Below, one piece after another: positions 44,958 to 53,041 of a stretch of 64,000 nt of DNA (the first letter of the stretch is position 1; every line of letters begins with the position of its first letter). The notes under the pieces were generated by a model. That model saw nothing but the letters and a program-made list of their open reading frames with translations. It was not told the DNA's origin and did no database searches. Location of the stretch: positions 124,001 through 188,000 of the forward strand of contig CAMYID010000016.1 of assembly GCA_947258435.1 (NCBI GenBank), given 5' to 3'. A program made the position numbers and the translations under genes. Origin of the DNA: an uncultured Alphaproteobacteria bacterium. Lineage in GTDB: Bacteria > Pseudomonadota > Alphaproteobacteria > UBA11222.

Positions 44958-45482
44958 TCAGCCAGAAAGTGTTTCCAGTGCTTTTCTGATCCTGACGCGG
45001 ACAGAGCCGGCGCTTTCTTTACCAGAGGCTGTACTCAGAAGCCTTGAAGCCTCGTCATGATACTCATGATGTTGTGATGCCAGCACGGCCAGGCCTGAAT
45101 ACGCCCATGCCTTCACAAGCGTCTTGCCCGAGCCTAGCCCCTCACGCAGGAAGAGATATATGCGGTCTTTGTGTTTGGCGGGAATTTCCAATTCGTGCAG
45201 TGCCTGAAGCACATGCAGCCTGGTTTCCCAGTGGGAAAGTCTGTCAAGGCTCCGAAACAATCTGGCCGATACTTTTCCATCCGGCTTATGCCCGTTCCGG
45301 ATATGGTGTTTGAAAAGCCATGACGCGCCTTTCTGCAATTCGTCTTCATACATCAAGCCCGCCAGGCTGATCTCGAAATCAGACGCCCTATGAAACGCAG
45401 CATAAATGCGTTCGATATCGGAAGCGGATTTGCCATCCCATTCGCCAATCGCTTCCGCCAACGAGGTCTCCGTGTTCACCAT
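44958..45482 (-). CDS. Hypothetical protein, helical (HEAT-like)
   Basis: The 174-residue protein has no family I recognise. It is predicted to be all-helical with repeating pairs such as WETRLHVLQALHELEIPAKHKDRIYLFLREGL and KTLVKAWAYSGLAVLASQHHEYHDEASRLL, which resemble HEAT/ARM units. There is no signal peptide or membrane span, so it is cytoplasmic and perhaps a binding scaffold. Start ATG 45482 has a weak ribosome site. It converges with the DUF1826 gene and is divergent from the second ABC-2 permease gene. Codon use looks like that of its neighbours. Confidence 0.7.
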   Translation of the reverse strand: MVNTETSLAEAIGEWDGKSASDIERIYAAFHRASDFEISLAGLMYEDELQKGASWLFKHHIRNGHKPDGKVSARLFRSLDRLSHWETRLHVLQALHELEIPAKHKDRIYLFLREGLGSGKTLVKAWAYSGLAVLASQHHEYHDEASRLLSTASGKESAGSVRVRIRKALETLSG

Positions 45483-45656
45483 AACGCTGCATGTTGTCTT
45501 GTGTTCAGGTTGCCCGAAAAAATCGTGCGCCGCATGATAGCACGGTCATGCCGGGCATGGGGGGTGCGAATGGGGAGCATTGCGCCTGCCGGCATGCCAT
45601 GCCCGGCAAGACGTGCTAAGCTTGGCCTCTACGTAACAGGACACCCCCACCATCCC

Positions 45657-46505
45657 ATGACAAAAACGCTTCAACAAGGCCGGTCGCCGGCACAGGATAT
45701 ACAGACCGGCTTTTCCGGATTCGGGGTGCGTCATTTCGGGCGCATCAACGGGTTGGGATTGTGGACGCTCTACCGCCGGGAACTGTCCCGCTTTCTGCGC
45801 AGCTATCCGCAAACCCTGCTTGGCCCGGTCATCGTCACATTGCTGTTTCTTACCATATTCAGCATCGCGTTGGGCGCGGGTCGGCCAACCCCGGGGGGTA
45901 TTCCGTTTGTCACCTTCCTGGCGCCGGGGCTGATCATGATGACGGTGATCCAGAACGCTTTTGCGCATGGGGCCTCATCGATCATGTTCTCCAAGGTGCA
46001 GGGGAATATCGTCGATCTGCTGATGCCGCCCCTGTCGGCAGGGGAAATCACCTTCGGGCTGACCATGGGCAGCGCAACCCGGGGCATCGCCTGCGCGATA
46101 CTTGCCGCGCTGTGCCTGTGGCCGTTTACCGGACTATCGATCGTCACACCCTGGGCTGTGCTTTATTTCACACTGGCAGGCGCTGTCATGCTGTCGCTTG
46201 TCGGAATCATGACGGGCATATGGGCCGATAAAATCGACCATATGGCAACGATTACCAATTTTGTGATCCTGCCGCTTTCCTACCTGTCGGGCACCTTTTA
46301 TTCGATCGCACAATTGCCGGACTGGATCAGGAATTTCGCCGCCTTCAACCCGTTTTTCTATCTGATCGACGGGCTGCGCTACGGCTTTACCGGCCATGCG
46401 GATGCAGAGCCGCTGACAGGCATGCTGGTCACCGCGGCGCTGATCGGCATACTGTGGCTTGCCTGCTGGCGCATGTTCGCCAGCGGCTACAAACTGAAAA
46501 GCTGA
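45657..46505 (+). CDS. ABC-2 type transporter permease (paralogue 2)
   Basis: The 282-residue permease closely resembles the one at 41636: both share GLxxWTLYxxE, IVTTLLYL/IVTLLFLTIFSIA, FLAPGLIMMxxIQNAFA, KVQGNIVDLLMPPL and NPFFYLIDGxRYGFTG. Six spans are present. No ATPase gene is near either copy. The N-terminal tail before the first span is longer (about 30 residues) than in paralogue 1. The start is uncertain: ATG 45657 has no clear ribosome site, and the frame is open further upstream. It converges with the DUF2849 gene. Confidence 0.87.
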   Translation: MTKTLQQGRSPAQDIQTGFSGFGVRHFGRINGLGLWTLYRRELSRFLRSYPQTLLGPVIVTLLFLTIFSIALGAGRPTPGGIPFVTFLAPGLIMMTVIQNAFAHGASSIMFSKVQGNIVDLLMPPLSAGEITFGLTMGSATRGIACAILAALCLWPFTGLSIVTPWAVLYFTLAGAVMLSLVGIMTGIWADKIDHMATITNFVILPLSYLSGTFYSIAQLPDWIRNFAAFNPFFYLIDGLRYGFTGHADAEPLTGMLVTAALIGILWLACWRMFASGYKLKS

Positions 46506-46539
46506 CCGGACGACCTGAATTCAGGCGAGGGATACCGGT

Positions 46540-46836
46540 TTACGGTGCCCCATATGCAATGGTCGGTCCCGCCGCGCGCACGGCCTCGCGCCGGGATTGC
46601 GGGTGCTTGGCTTCATCCACGGGAATGGGATAGACATCCACCACCTCATTCGCCGCAACCGTCTGTTCGGCACGGACAAGCGCGGCATTCAGCGCATCTC
46701 CGATCAGAATACTGGCATCAGCGATTTTCTCGACCCACTGCACCGCGTCCTTATCGGTCGCAAAATAAACGACCACGCCATCATCAAGCCTGTTTGCCGT
46801 AATAACCTGCGGCCCGGCTGAATCTTTTTTCGCCAT
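46540..46836 (-). CDS. DUF2849 protein of the sulfite-reduction operon
   Basis: The 98-residue protein matches DUF2849 (VITANRLDDGVVVYFATDKDAVQWVEKIADASILIGDALNAALVRAEQ). The family is found almost only beside sulfite reductase and DUF934 genes in alphaproteobacteria and may carry electrons or assist the reductase, but its role is unproven. It is the last gene of the operon cysI-DUF934-DUF2849, two bases after DUF934, with AGGAAGGA before the start. In many relatives it stands first, so the gene order here differs. Confidence 0.85.
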   Translation of the reverse strand: MAKKDSAGPQVITANRLDDGVVVYFATDKDAVQWVEKIADASILIGDALNAALVRAEQTVAANEVVDVYPIPVDEAKHPQSRREAVRAAGPTIAYGAP

Positions 46837-46838
46837 CG

Positions 46839-47354
46839 CTAGCGTCCTTCCTGAGCGACATTGCGGCGCGCCTTGTGGCGCAGTTCAAGTGCGGTGGGCG
46901 CATCATCGGCGGCGCGCTGATAACGCATGCTGAATGTCGACAATGCTTCTGCAAACCTGTCCGCATCAGGGTCTTTCTGCACCTCAAAGGTATCGAAACC
47001 GCAGCGATGCATAAAGGCCAGCTGATCAAACAGCACATTGCCGACCGCACGCAACTCACCCTTATAGCCAAAACGTTCCCGCAGCAGCCTTGCATAGGAA
47101 AAGGCACGCCCATCCCGATAAACCGGAAATTCCAGCGCAATTACGCCGAAATGGCCAAGATCGTCGCGGATTTGCGCCGGCGCCTCGTCGCTTTTGAGCC
47201 GGATGCCCACCTGCCCGCGTTTCAGCAGCGCATCGCGTTCTTCCCGCCAGCGGGCAAGCGACACGATGATCCCGCCCGCCGCGGGCGCAGGGTCGGCATC
47301 GTCGAGATGGGTCCAGTCATCGCTGACCGGCTTGCCGTCCTTAAGCAGCTTCAT
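46839..47354 (-). CDS. DUF934 protein (sulfite-reductase companion)
   Basis: The 171-residue protein is a DUF934 member, seen in VSLARWREERDALLKRGQVGIRLKSDEAP, IALEFPVYRDGRAFSYARLLRERFGYKGELRAVGNVLFDQLAFMHRCGFDTFEV. DUF934 proteins are restricted to assimilatory sulfite-reduction operons; proposals include an electron-transfer or assembly partner of the reductase. Its start lies 14 bases inside the end of the reductase gene, with AAGGAGGCG as ribosome site, so translation is coupled. Confidence 0.88.
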   Translation of the reverse strand: MKLLKDGKPVSDDWTHLDDADPAPAAGGIIVSLARWREERDALLKRGQVGIRLKSDEAPAQIRDDLGHFGVIALEFPVYRDGRAFSYARLLRERFGYKGELRAVGNVLFDQLAFMHRCGFDTFEVQKDPDADRFAEALSTFSMRYQRAADDAPTALELRHKARRNVAQEGR

Positions 47355-48999
47355 ACAACGCCTCCTTGAACGGCGTCACGCCCGTGCGGCGTACCATCTG
47401 CAGGAAGGTCTCGCCGGGTCCTTCACGCAACTCAAGATAGGTATTCACGACATTTTCCACCGCATCGGTAACCTCGTCATAGCCGAAGGCGGGACCAAGT
47501 ATCTGACCGACCGCGGCATCTTCCTCGGCGCTGCCGCCCAGTGTGATCTGGTAGAACTCCGTGCCCTTCTTGTCGACGCCCAGAATACCGATATGGCCCA
47601 CATGATGGTGCCCGCAAGCATTGATGCAGCCTGAAATCTTGATCTTGAGCGGGCCGATATCATGCTGACGCTTGAGATCGGCGAACCGGTCGCTGATCAT
47701 CTGCGCCACCGGGATCGACCGGGCATTGGCCAACGCACAATAATCCAGCCCCGGACAGGCAATGATGTCGCTGACAAGCCCGACATTGGGGGTTGCCAGA
47801 TCAAGTGCCTGCAACGCCTCCCACAAGGCGTAAAGGTCCTTCTGCCGGACATGGGGCAGCGTCAGATTCTGTTCATGCGTCGCGCGGATTTCACCGAAGC
47901 TGAACTGATCGGCAAGACCTGCGACCGCTTCCATCTGGCTGTCGGTCACATCGCCCGGGATGCCGCCGATAGGCTTGAGAGACAGATTGACGATCGCATA
48001 GCCCGACACCTTATGCGGTGCCAGATTGGCATGCGCCCAGTCCGCGAATGCGGGATCGGCATCCAGCTTTTGCATGAATTCGGCCGGATCCGCCTCAAGC
48101 GCTTCATAAGCGGGCGGCGCGAAGAAAGCGCGGATGCGTTGCACCTCTTCTTCGGGCAACTCAAGATAGCCTTCGCGGATTTCCGCCCATTCCTCGTTGA
48201 CCAGTCGGGTGAATTCCTCAACCCCGGTCTCATTGACCAGGATCTTGATCCGCGCCTTGTACATATTATCCCGGCGGCCCAGCATATTGTAAACGCGCAG
48301 CACCGCCTCGGTATAGGACAGCAGATCCCGTTTGGCGACAAACGGATTGATGCACTTGCCGATGACGGGCGTCCGGCCCAGCCCGCCACCGACCCAGAAT
48401 TCAAAGCCGGTTTCACCCGCCTCATTCTGGACCACGACAAGCCCGATATCATGCACCTTGATTGCCGCGCGGTCATTCGCGCACCCGGTGATCGCGATCT
48501 TGAATTTGCGCGGCAGGAATGAAAACTCGGGATGCAGGCTCGACCATTGCCGCAACACCTCCGCATAAATGCGCGGATCATCCACCTCACCCGCTGCGAC
48601 ACCGGCATACTGATCAGCGGTCACATTGCGGATACAGTTGCCGCTCGTCTGAAGCGCATGCATCTCGACCGTGGCCAGCTCGGCCAGAATATCGGGGGTA
48701 TCCTTCAGCGCCGGCCAGTTATATTGCAGGTTCTGGCGGGTCGTGAAATGACCATAGCCCCTATCATACTTACGGGAAATTTCGGCAAGCTTGCGCAGCT
48801 GGGTAGAGGACAGCGTGCCATAGGGGATCGCCACCCGCAGCATATAAGCATGCAATTGCAGATAAAGGCCGTTCATCAGCCGCAACGGCTTGAACTCATC
48901 CTCGGTCAGTTCACCGGAGAGCCGCCGCGCCACCTGATCGCGGAACTGTTCGACCCGTTCATTGACAAAGGTCTGATCGAAATCATCGTAACGGTACAT
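47341..48999 (-). CDS. cysI: Assimilatory sulfite reductase, haemoprotein component
   Basis: The 552-residue sirohaem/4Fe-4S enzyme reduces sulfite to sulfide with six electrons. Its duplicated ferredoxin-nitrite/sulfite reductase halves are evident (RKYDRGYGHFTTRQNLQYNW; FSFGEIRATHEQNLTLPHV). The cluster/sirohaem cysteines appear in ACPGLDYCALANARS and KISGCINACGHHHVGHIGI. The substrate is set by the DUF934 and DUF2849 partners, which go with sulfite, not nitrite. No NADPH flavoprotein (CysJ) adjoins it, so ferredoxin is a likely donor. It would receive sulfite from PAPS reduction and from sulfonate cleavage by the TauD/SsuD pair. The promoter lies in the AT-rich 49.05-49.15 kb stretch. Confidence 0.9.
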   Translation of the reverse strand: MYRYDDFDQTFVNERVEQFRDQVARRLSGELTEDEFKPLRLMNGLYLQLHAYMLRVAIPYGTLSSTQLRKLAEISRKYDRGYGHFTTRQNLQYNWPALKDTPDILAELATVEMHALQTSGNCIRNVTADQYAGVAAGEVDDPRIYAEVLRQWSSLHPEFSFLPRKFKIAITGCANDRAAIKVHDIGLVVVQNEAGETGFEFWVGGGLGRTPVIGKCINPFVAKRDLLSYTEAVLRVYNMLGRRDNMYKARIKILVNETGVEEFTRLVNEEWAEIREGYLELPEEEVQRIRAFFAPPAYEALEADPAEFMQKLDADPAFADWAHANLAPHKVSGYAIVNLSLKPIGGIPGDVTDSQMEAVAGLADQFSFGEIRATHEQNLTLPHVRQKDLYALWEALQALDLATPNVGLVSDIIACPGLDYCALANARSIPVAQMISDRFADLKRQHDIGPLKIKISGCINACGHHHVGHIGILGVDKKGTEFYQITLGGSAEEDAAVGQILGPAFGYDEVTDAVENVVNTYLELREGPGETFLQMVRRTGVTPFKEALYEAA

Positions 49000-49188
49000 A
49001 ATCGGGGTTTTCCCTGGGTCCGTGCTTTTCCCGTGACGATATAGCAGACCGGCGCGGGAAATTCCTGTTTATGCGGCGGAATATGTTTGCACCGGCTAAA
49101 TATGTCAATATGAGTGTGAAATATATTTAATTACATTTTTTTTATGTTGTTAACGAGAAAATCGCAATTCGGCCCGATCATATGGCTT

Positions 49189-50028
49189 TCAGCGCCAGGC
49201 CTGTGGCCGTGCACTGTCGTGCCAGCGGCGCAGCAACAGTGTTTCAAGCAAGCTGAGCAGGAAGAAAATCGCAATCCCGAGCAGCGACAGCAGGATCAGC
49301 GCGGCGAACATATGCGGGATTTGCAGCCGGTTACCCGCTTCCATAATCCGCCAGGCAAGACCGGTCGACGCCCCGCTTCCGGCGACAAATTCAGCCACGA
49401 CCGTGCCGATCAGGGCAAGCCCGCCTGAAATTTTCATCCCCGACAGCAGGAAGGGCAAGGCGGTCGGCATTTGCACAAGCCACGCCGTCTGAAGCCGCGA
49501 CGCTCCATAAAGCCGCATCAGGGCAAGCAGATTGGGATCGGCCGAACGCAGCCCCAGGGTCATATTCGACAGAATGGGAAAAAATGCCGCGACCCAGGCC
49601 ATGATCAGTAAGGCGCGATCTGTGTGATCGAACCCGACCCAAATGAGGATCAGCGGGGCAATGGCGATGATCGGCGTTACCTGCAGGATGACCGCAAAGG
49701 GGAACAGCGTCATCTCGACGATCCGGCTTTGCGAAAATAACAGGGACAGCCCTACACCGCTGACGACCGCCAGGCCAAAGGCAAGGGCCGTGATCTGCAC
49801 CGTCTGCCACAGGCTTGCGGCAAGTGAGGGAAAGCCGGCGATCAATGCGGTTCCGATCGCACTCGGCGCGGGCAGGACAAAGGGCGGAATCTGCGCGGTC
49901 CGCACGATAAACTCCCATCCGCCAAGCGCCACCGCACCGGCAAATAACGGCATTACAATCGCCATGATGCGCGTGCCGCCCGCGCCGGCCTGCTTTGCCT
50001 GCCGCTGCATCCTCGTCCGCTGCCGCAT
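49189..50028 (-). CDS. ABC importer permease (SsuC/TauC/ThiX-type)
   Basis: The 279-residue membrane protein has six spans and the EAA-type loop in LGLRSADPNLLALMRLYGASRLQTAWLVQMPTALPFLLSGMKISGGLALIGTVVAEFVAG. It belongs with permeases for taurine, alkanesulfonates, nitrate or pyrimidine precursors. The ATPase and binding-protein genes (51142-52922) are on the same strand, but two plus-strand genes lie between. The start at 50028 follows GGGAGGGG; the longer frame upstream carries an 18-base duplication of this ribosome-site region. The end lies close to the cysI promoter. Confidence 0.87.
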   Translation of the reverse strand: MRQRTRMQRQAKQAGAGGTRIMAIVMPLFAGAVALGGWEFIVRTAQIPPFVLPAPSAIGTALIAGFPSLAASLWQTVQITALAFGLAVVSGVGLSLLFSQSRIVEMTLFPFAVILQVTPIIAIAPLILIWVGFDHTDRALLIMAWVAAFFPILSNMTLGLRSADPNLLALMRLYGASRLQTAWLVQMPTALPFLLSGMKISGGLALIGTVVAEFVAGSGASTGLAWRIMEAGNRLQIPHMFAALILLSLLGIAIFFLLSLLETLLLRRWHDSARPQAWR

Positions 50029-50032
50029 CGCC

Positions 50033-50068
50033 CCTCCCTGCCCTGTTACTCCTCCCTGCCCGGTGACC
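50033..50068. repeat. 18-base tandem duplication in the permease leader
   Basis: CCTCCCTGCCCTGTTACT (50033-50050) is followed directly by CCTCCCTGCCCGGTGACC (50051-50068), 15 of 18 identical. On the minus strand each copy holds a GGGAGG ribosome-site-like sequence, so the permease start is preceded by two tandem potential sites. Confidence 0.7.
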
Positions 50069-50197
50069 CAGGCCTTACCGTCGCCGCCGCATGACGGACG
50101 CGGTGGAATTGAGCCCCCATCGCCATACTGATATAAGATCAGCCCACGCATATAAACGACCGATCACATCACCAACCGATCACAGGCAAGCCACGCG

Positions 50198-50794
50198 ATG
50201 GAAACCGCAAACCAGCGACACACCCAGCGACAGGGGATATGGCACGCCGCCTGCTGGGGCGTGGCGCTGACAGCGCTGCTTGGCGGATTTACCCTGCTTG
50301 GTCATTATAACGAAAGCCTGGCGCGGCATCTGCTTGAAATTCTGAAGCTGCTGATTGATCCCGCGACGCTGCTGATCCTTGCGGCGATCTATTTCCGCAA
50401 ACCGCTCGCCGCCTTTGTCGGGACGATTTTCAGCGACCATTTGCCACGGCTGATGAACCGGCTCGACGGTATTTCCATCGGCGGGGTGAATTTCAGCTTT
50501 TCCCAGGCGCGTGAGCTTATTCAGGGCACGACAGAAGAAGAATTCCGGCAACTGGTCAGCGCATTGCGCGAACAGGGTCAGCTGCCTGCGGGAGGTGAAG
50601 TGGATGAGATAGCCGACGACACTGCCGCGACACGCGATCTGCCCGCAGCGCGCCGCGCAACCGCCGGCGTCCCGGACGATGCGGAAGAAGAAGCCGAGGA
50701 CGAGGCAGCGCTGCCCGAAGACGAGCTGAAGCCGGAAGAAGTTTCCGCAATCCTTGCACAGATCCGCGCGGCCTCATCGCCGCCCGGCAATTGA
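50198..50794 (+). CDS. Hypothetical membrane-anchored protein with acidic tail
   Basis: No family is recognised in this 198-residue protein. It has two N-terminal membrane spans (IWHAACWGVALTALLGGFTLLGH and LIDPATLLILAAIYFRKPLAAFV), then a cytoplasmic part with INRL-type helix (RLMNRLDGISIGGVNFSFSQARELIQGTTEEEFRQLV) and a strongly acidic C-terminus (PDDAEEEAEDEAALPEDELKPEE). The next gene, 16 bases on, encodes a small winged-helix-like protein, so the two are probably one operon. They are inserted between parts of an ABC transporter operon, on the other strand. Confidence 0.75.
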   Translation: METANQRHTQRQGIWHAACWGVALTALLGGFTLLGHYNESLARHLLEILKLLIDPATLLILAAIYFRKPLAAFVGTIFSDHLPRLMNRLDGISIGGVNFSFSQARELIQGTTEEEFRQLVSALREQGQLPAGGEVDEIADDTAATRDLPAARRATAGVPDDAEEEAEDEAALPEDELKPEEVSAILAQIRAASSPPGN

Positions 50795-50810
50795 CGGACC
50801 CGCCTGACCC

Positions 50811-51077
50811 ATGCCTGACGCCAATGACAAGATCGCGCCCAATCTGAAATGGATGGCCGAATTCAGCACATTCGACGAGGCGGAGCAGAAGCTGCTCATC
50901 GCCCTGTCGCACCAGAAATACAAGTGGCGGACGAAAGACCGGCTGGCGGCGGCGACCGGACTGACGGCCGAGGATCTCAACAAGACGCTTGAGGAACTGA
51001 TGCGCCGGAATGTGGTGCGCACCTCGATCAGCCGCAACAAGAACATCATTTTCGGGCTGCGCGAACGGGTTGGCTGA
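50811..51077 (+). CDS. Small winged-helix-like protein
   Basis: The 88-residue protein has a recognisable winged-helix shape: LLIALSHQKYKWRTKDRLAAATGLTAEDLNKTLEELMRRNVVRTSISRNKNIIFGL (helix, turn, recognition helix, two-strand wing). It lacks an effector domain. It may be a DNA-binding partner or a protein-interaction module for the upstream membrane protein. I cannot place it in a named family. It ends 64 bases before the convergent ABC ATPase gene. Confidence 0.7.
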   Translation: MPDANDKIAPNLKWMAEFSTFDEAEQKLLIALSHQKYKWRTKDRLAAATGLTAEDLNKTLEELMRRNVVRTSISRNKNIIFGLRERVG

Positions 51078-51141
51078 AGCGGGTCGCCTTGCGGGTACGG
51101 TACGGCACCGCATGGCACGGCCCGCAGGGCGCAATACGCGC

Positions 51142-51915
51142 CTATGCCGCGCGCAAGGCGGCCGAAACCTCGGCGCATATTGCCCCGAACGCCGCCTGAT
51201 GACGAAATTCAGGCGCCCGCGGCGCGGGCACATCCACCGGTATCAGCGTGCTTATCCGCCCCGGGCGCGCTGACATGATCGCTATCCGCCGGGAAAGATA
51301 GACCGCTTCGGCCACGCTGTGGGTGACGAAAATCACCGTCAGACCCCGGGCCGCCGCAAGCTGTTGCAGATCATCGTTCAACTCATGACGCGTCATCTCA
51401 TCGAGTGCGGCAAAAGGTTCATCAAGCAGCAGGACAGGGGGCGCGGTGACAAGCGCGCGCGCAATCGCCACCCGCATCTTCATCCCCCCCGACAGGCTGT
51501 GCGGATAATGCCCCGCAAAACCTTCAAGCCCGACCGCGGCCAGCGCGGCGCATGCCCGCTCATGCCGCACGCGCCGGCGGATCCCCGCAAGCCGCAGCGG
51601 CAGCGCGACATTATGTTCAGCGCTGGCCCAGGGCAGCAGGGTCGGGTCCTGAAATACAAAGCCGATATCGCCGCTTTCGGGCTGTGTGTGCCATGTGATC
51701 GCACCCGCGCCCGGCCTGTCGAGCCCCGCAATCAGCCGCAGCAAGGTGGATTTACCGCAGCCCGACGGGCCAAGCAGGCTTATGAATTCGCCCCGCGCCA
51801 CCGCAAGGTCGATCCCTGCCAGCGCGGCCGTGCCATCGGCAAACCGCTTGTGGATGCCGCTCAGCCGCAAAAGACCCTGCCCCGCAGCCTCACCCGCCGC
51901 CGCCCGGCGCGTCAT
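51142..51915 (-). CDS. ABC importer ATPase (SsuB/TauB/ThiZ-type)
   Basis: The 257-residue ATPase has Walker A GPSGCGKST, the Q-loop in FVFQDPTLLPWASAEHNVALPL, the signature LSGGMKMRVAIARAL and Walker B VLLLDEPFAALD. The FQDPxLLPW string is typical of nitrate/sulfonate/taurine-type importers. Its ATG overlaps the stop of the binding-protein gene by four bases (ATGA), so the two are translated together. The matching permease gene is 1.1 kb further on, beyond the two plus-strand genes. Confidence 0.9.
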   Translation of the reverse strand: MTRRAAAGEAAGQGLLRLSGIHKRFADGTAALAGIDLAVARGEFISLLGPSGCGKSTLLRLIAGLDRPGAGAITWHTQPESGDIGFVFQDPTLLPWASAEHNVALPLRLAGIRRRVRHERACAALAAVGLEGFAGHYPHSLSGGMKMRVAIARALVTAPPVLLLDEPFAALDEMTRHELNDDLQQLAAARGLTVIFVTHSVAEAVYLSRRIAIMSARPGRISTLIPVDVPAPRAPEFRHQAAFGAICAEVSAALRAA

Positions 51916-52922
51916 TGCGCACCGCCCCGCGCCCCATCGGGCAGAAAGTCCCGCGTATAGGCCGCACGATAATCAAGGCCAGGCGGATAGACCCCATGCG
52001 CCACCATCACATCGAAAAAGGCTTTCCAGCGCGCATCCCGCATCCGCCCGATCGCATCTTGCCCCGCCCCTTCGGGCACAACGATATGATGGGTTTTCAG
52101 CTTGGCGATCGCCTGCGCGATAAGGGCATCGCTCATCTCGGGATTTTCGCGTTTGATGAGCGCATTGCCCGGCGCGGGATCGCCGAACAGATAATCGCGC
52201 CAGCCTTTTGCCGTTGCCGCCACAAAGCCACGCACAAGCCCGGGCTTTTCCGCGATCAGATCGTCGCGCGCCATAATCAGCGTCGCATAGCTCGGATAGC
52301 CTTCATCCGCATACAGAAAAACCTGCGGCGGATACCCCATCGCCTGCTCATACATAAAGGGTTCGGAGGTCAGATAGCCCTGCTGGATCGCCGCAGGATC
52401 GACAAGAAAGGGGGCCAGGTTGAAGGTGTATTTGCGGATCTGCCGATCCTTGAACCCGTATTTCGCCTTGAGCCACACCCACACCGCCCCGATCGAGGCA
52501 TCGGCCAGCATGATCGGCCTGCCGCGCATATCGGCAAGGCTTTCGATATCGGTGCGCGGATGGGTCATCAGGATTTCGGGGCTTTTCTGAAACACCGCCA
52601 TCACCGCCTTTGCGCCGATCCCCGCGCGCACCATGTTGAGCGGCATGAAGCTTGACGAGCCCATGCCGAACTCAACCGCCCCCGCCCCCAGCAATTGCGG
52701 AATATTGACCCCGGGCCCGCCCTGCCGGATCACCACATCGAGCCCCTGCTGCGCATAAAAGCCCTTGGCAAGCGCCTGATAGAAGCCGCCATGTTCGGCC
52801 TGCGCCTTCCAGTCGGTGGCAAACACCACCCGCTCCTGCGCCCGCGCGCCGAAGGACAGACACAGCCAGAAGAGCAACAGCACGACCGACCGCGACAGGG
52901 CTATCACCGGCACGCGGATCAT
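51912..52922 (-). CDS. ABC transporter substrate-binding protein (NMT1/THI5-like)
   Basis: From ATG 52922 the protein has 336 residues with a signal peptide ending GARAQ, then FATDWKAQAEHGGFYQALAKGFYAQQGLDVVIRQGGPGVNIPQLLGAGAVEFGM and FNLAPFLVDPAAIQQGYLTSEPF. These strings fit the NMT1/THI5-like group, whose members bind thiamine pyrimidine precursors, other pyrimidines, sulfonates or aromatic acids. The DWxAQxEHGGFYQA opening favours a pyrimidine-like ligand (ThiY-type) over taurine. The substrate remains open. It is the first gene of a unit with the ATPase; a TTG start at 52967 is possible but less likely. Confidence 0.87.
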   Translation of the reverse strand: MIRVPVIALSRSVVLLLFWLCLSFGARAQERVVFATDWKAQAEHGGFYQALAKGFYAQQGLDVVIRQGGPGVNIPQLLGAGAVEFGMGSSSFMPLNMVRAGIGAKAVMAVFQKSPEILMTHPRTDIESLADMRGRPIMLADASIGAVWVWLKAKYGFKDRQIRKYTFNLAPFLVDPAAIQQGYLTSEPFMYEQAMGYPPQVFLYADEGYPSYATLIMARDDLIAEKPGLVRGFVAATAKGWRDYLFGDPAPGNALIKRENPEMSDALIAQAIAKLKTHHIVVPEGAGQDAIGRMRDARWKAFFDVMVAHGVYPPGLDYRAAYTRDFLPDGARGGAQ

Positions 52923-53041
52923 CGCTCGCCCCGCCAATACACAGGAAAATATCCGAATTTTCGCCAATATGTCATCGGGCTACTGTAAGCGCCGCTTTGG
53001 CCGTGTAAACTGTCGCAAAACATGAAAAGGGAGGGATCCGC

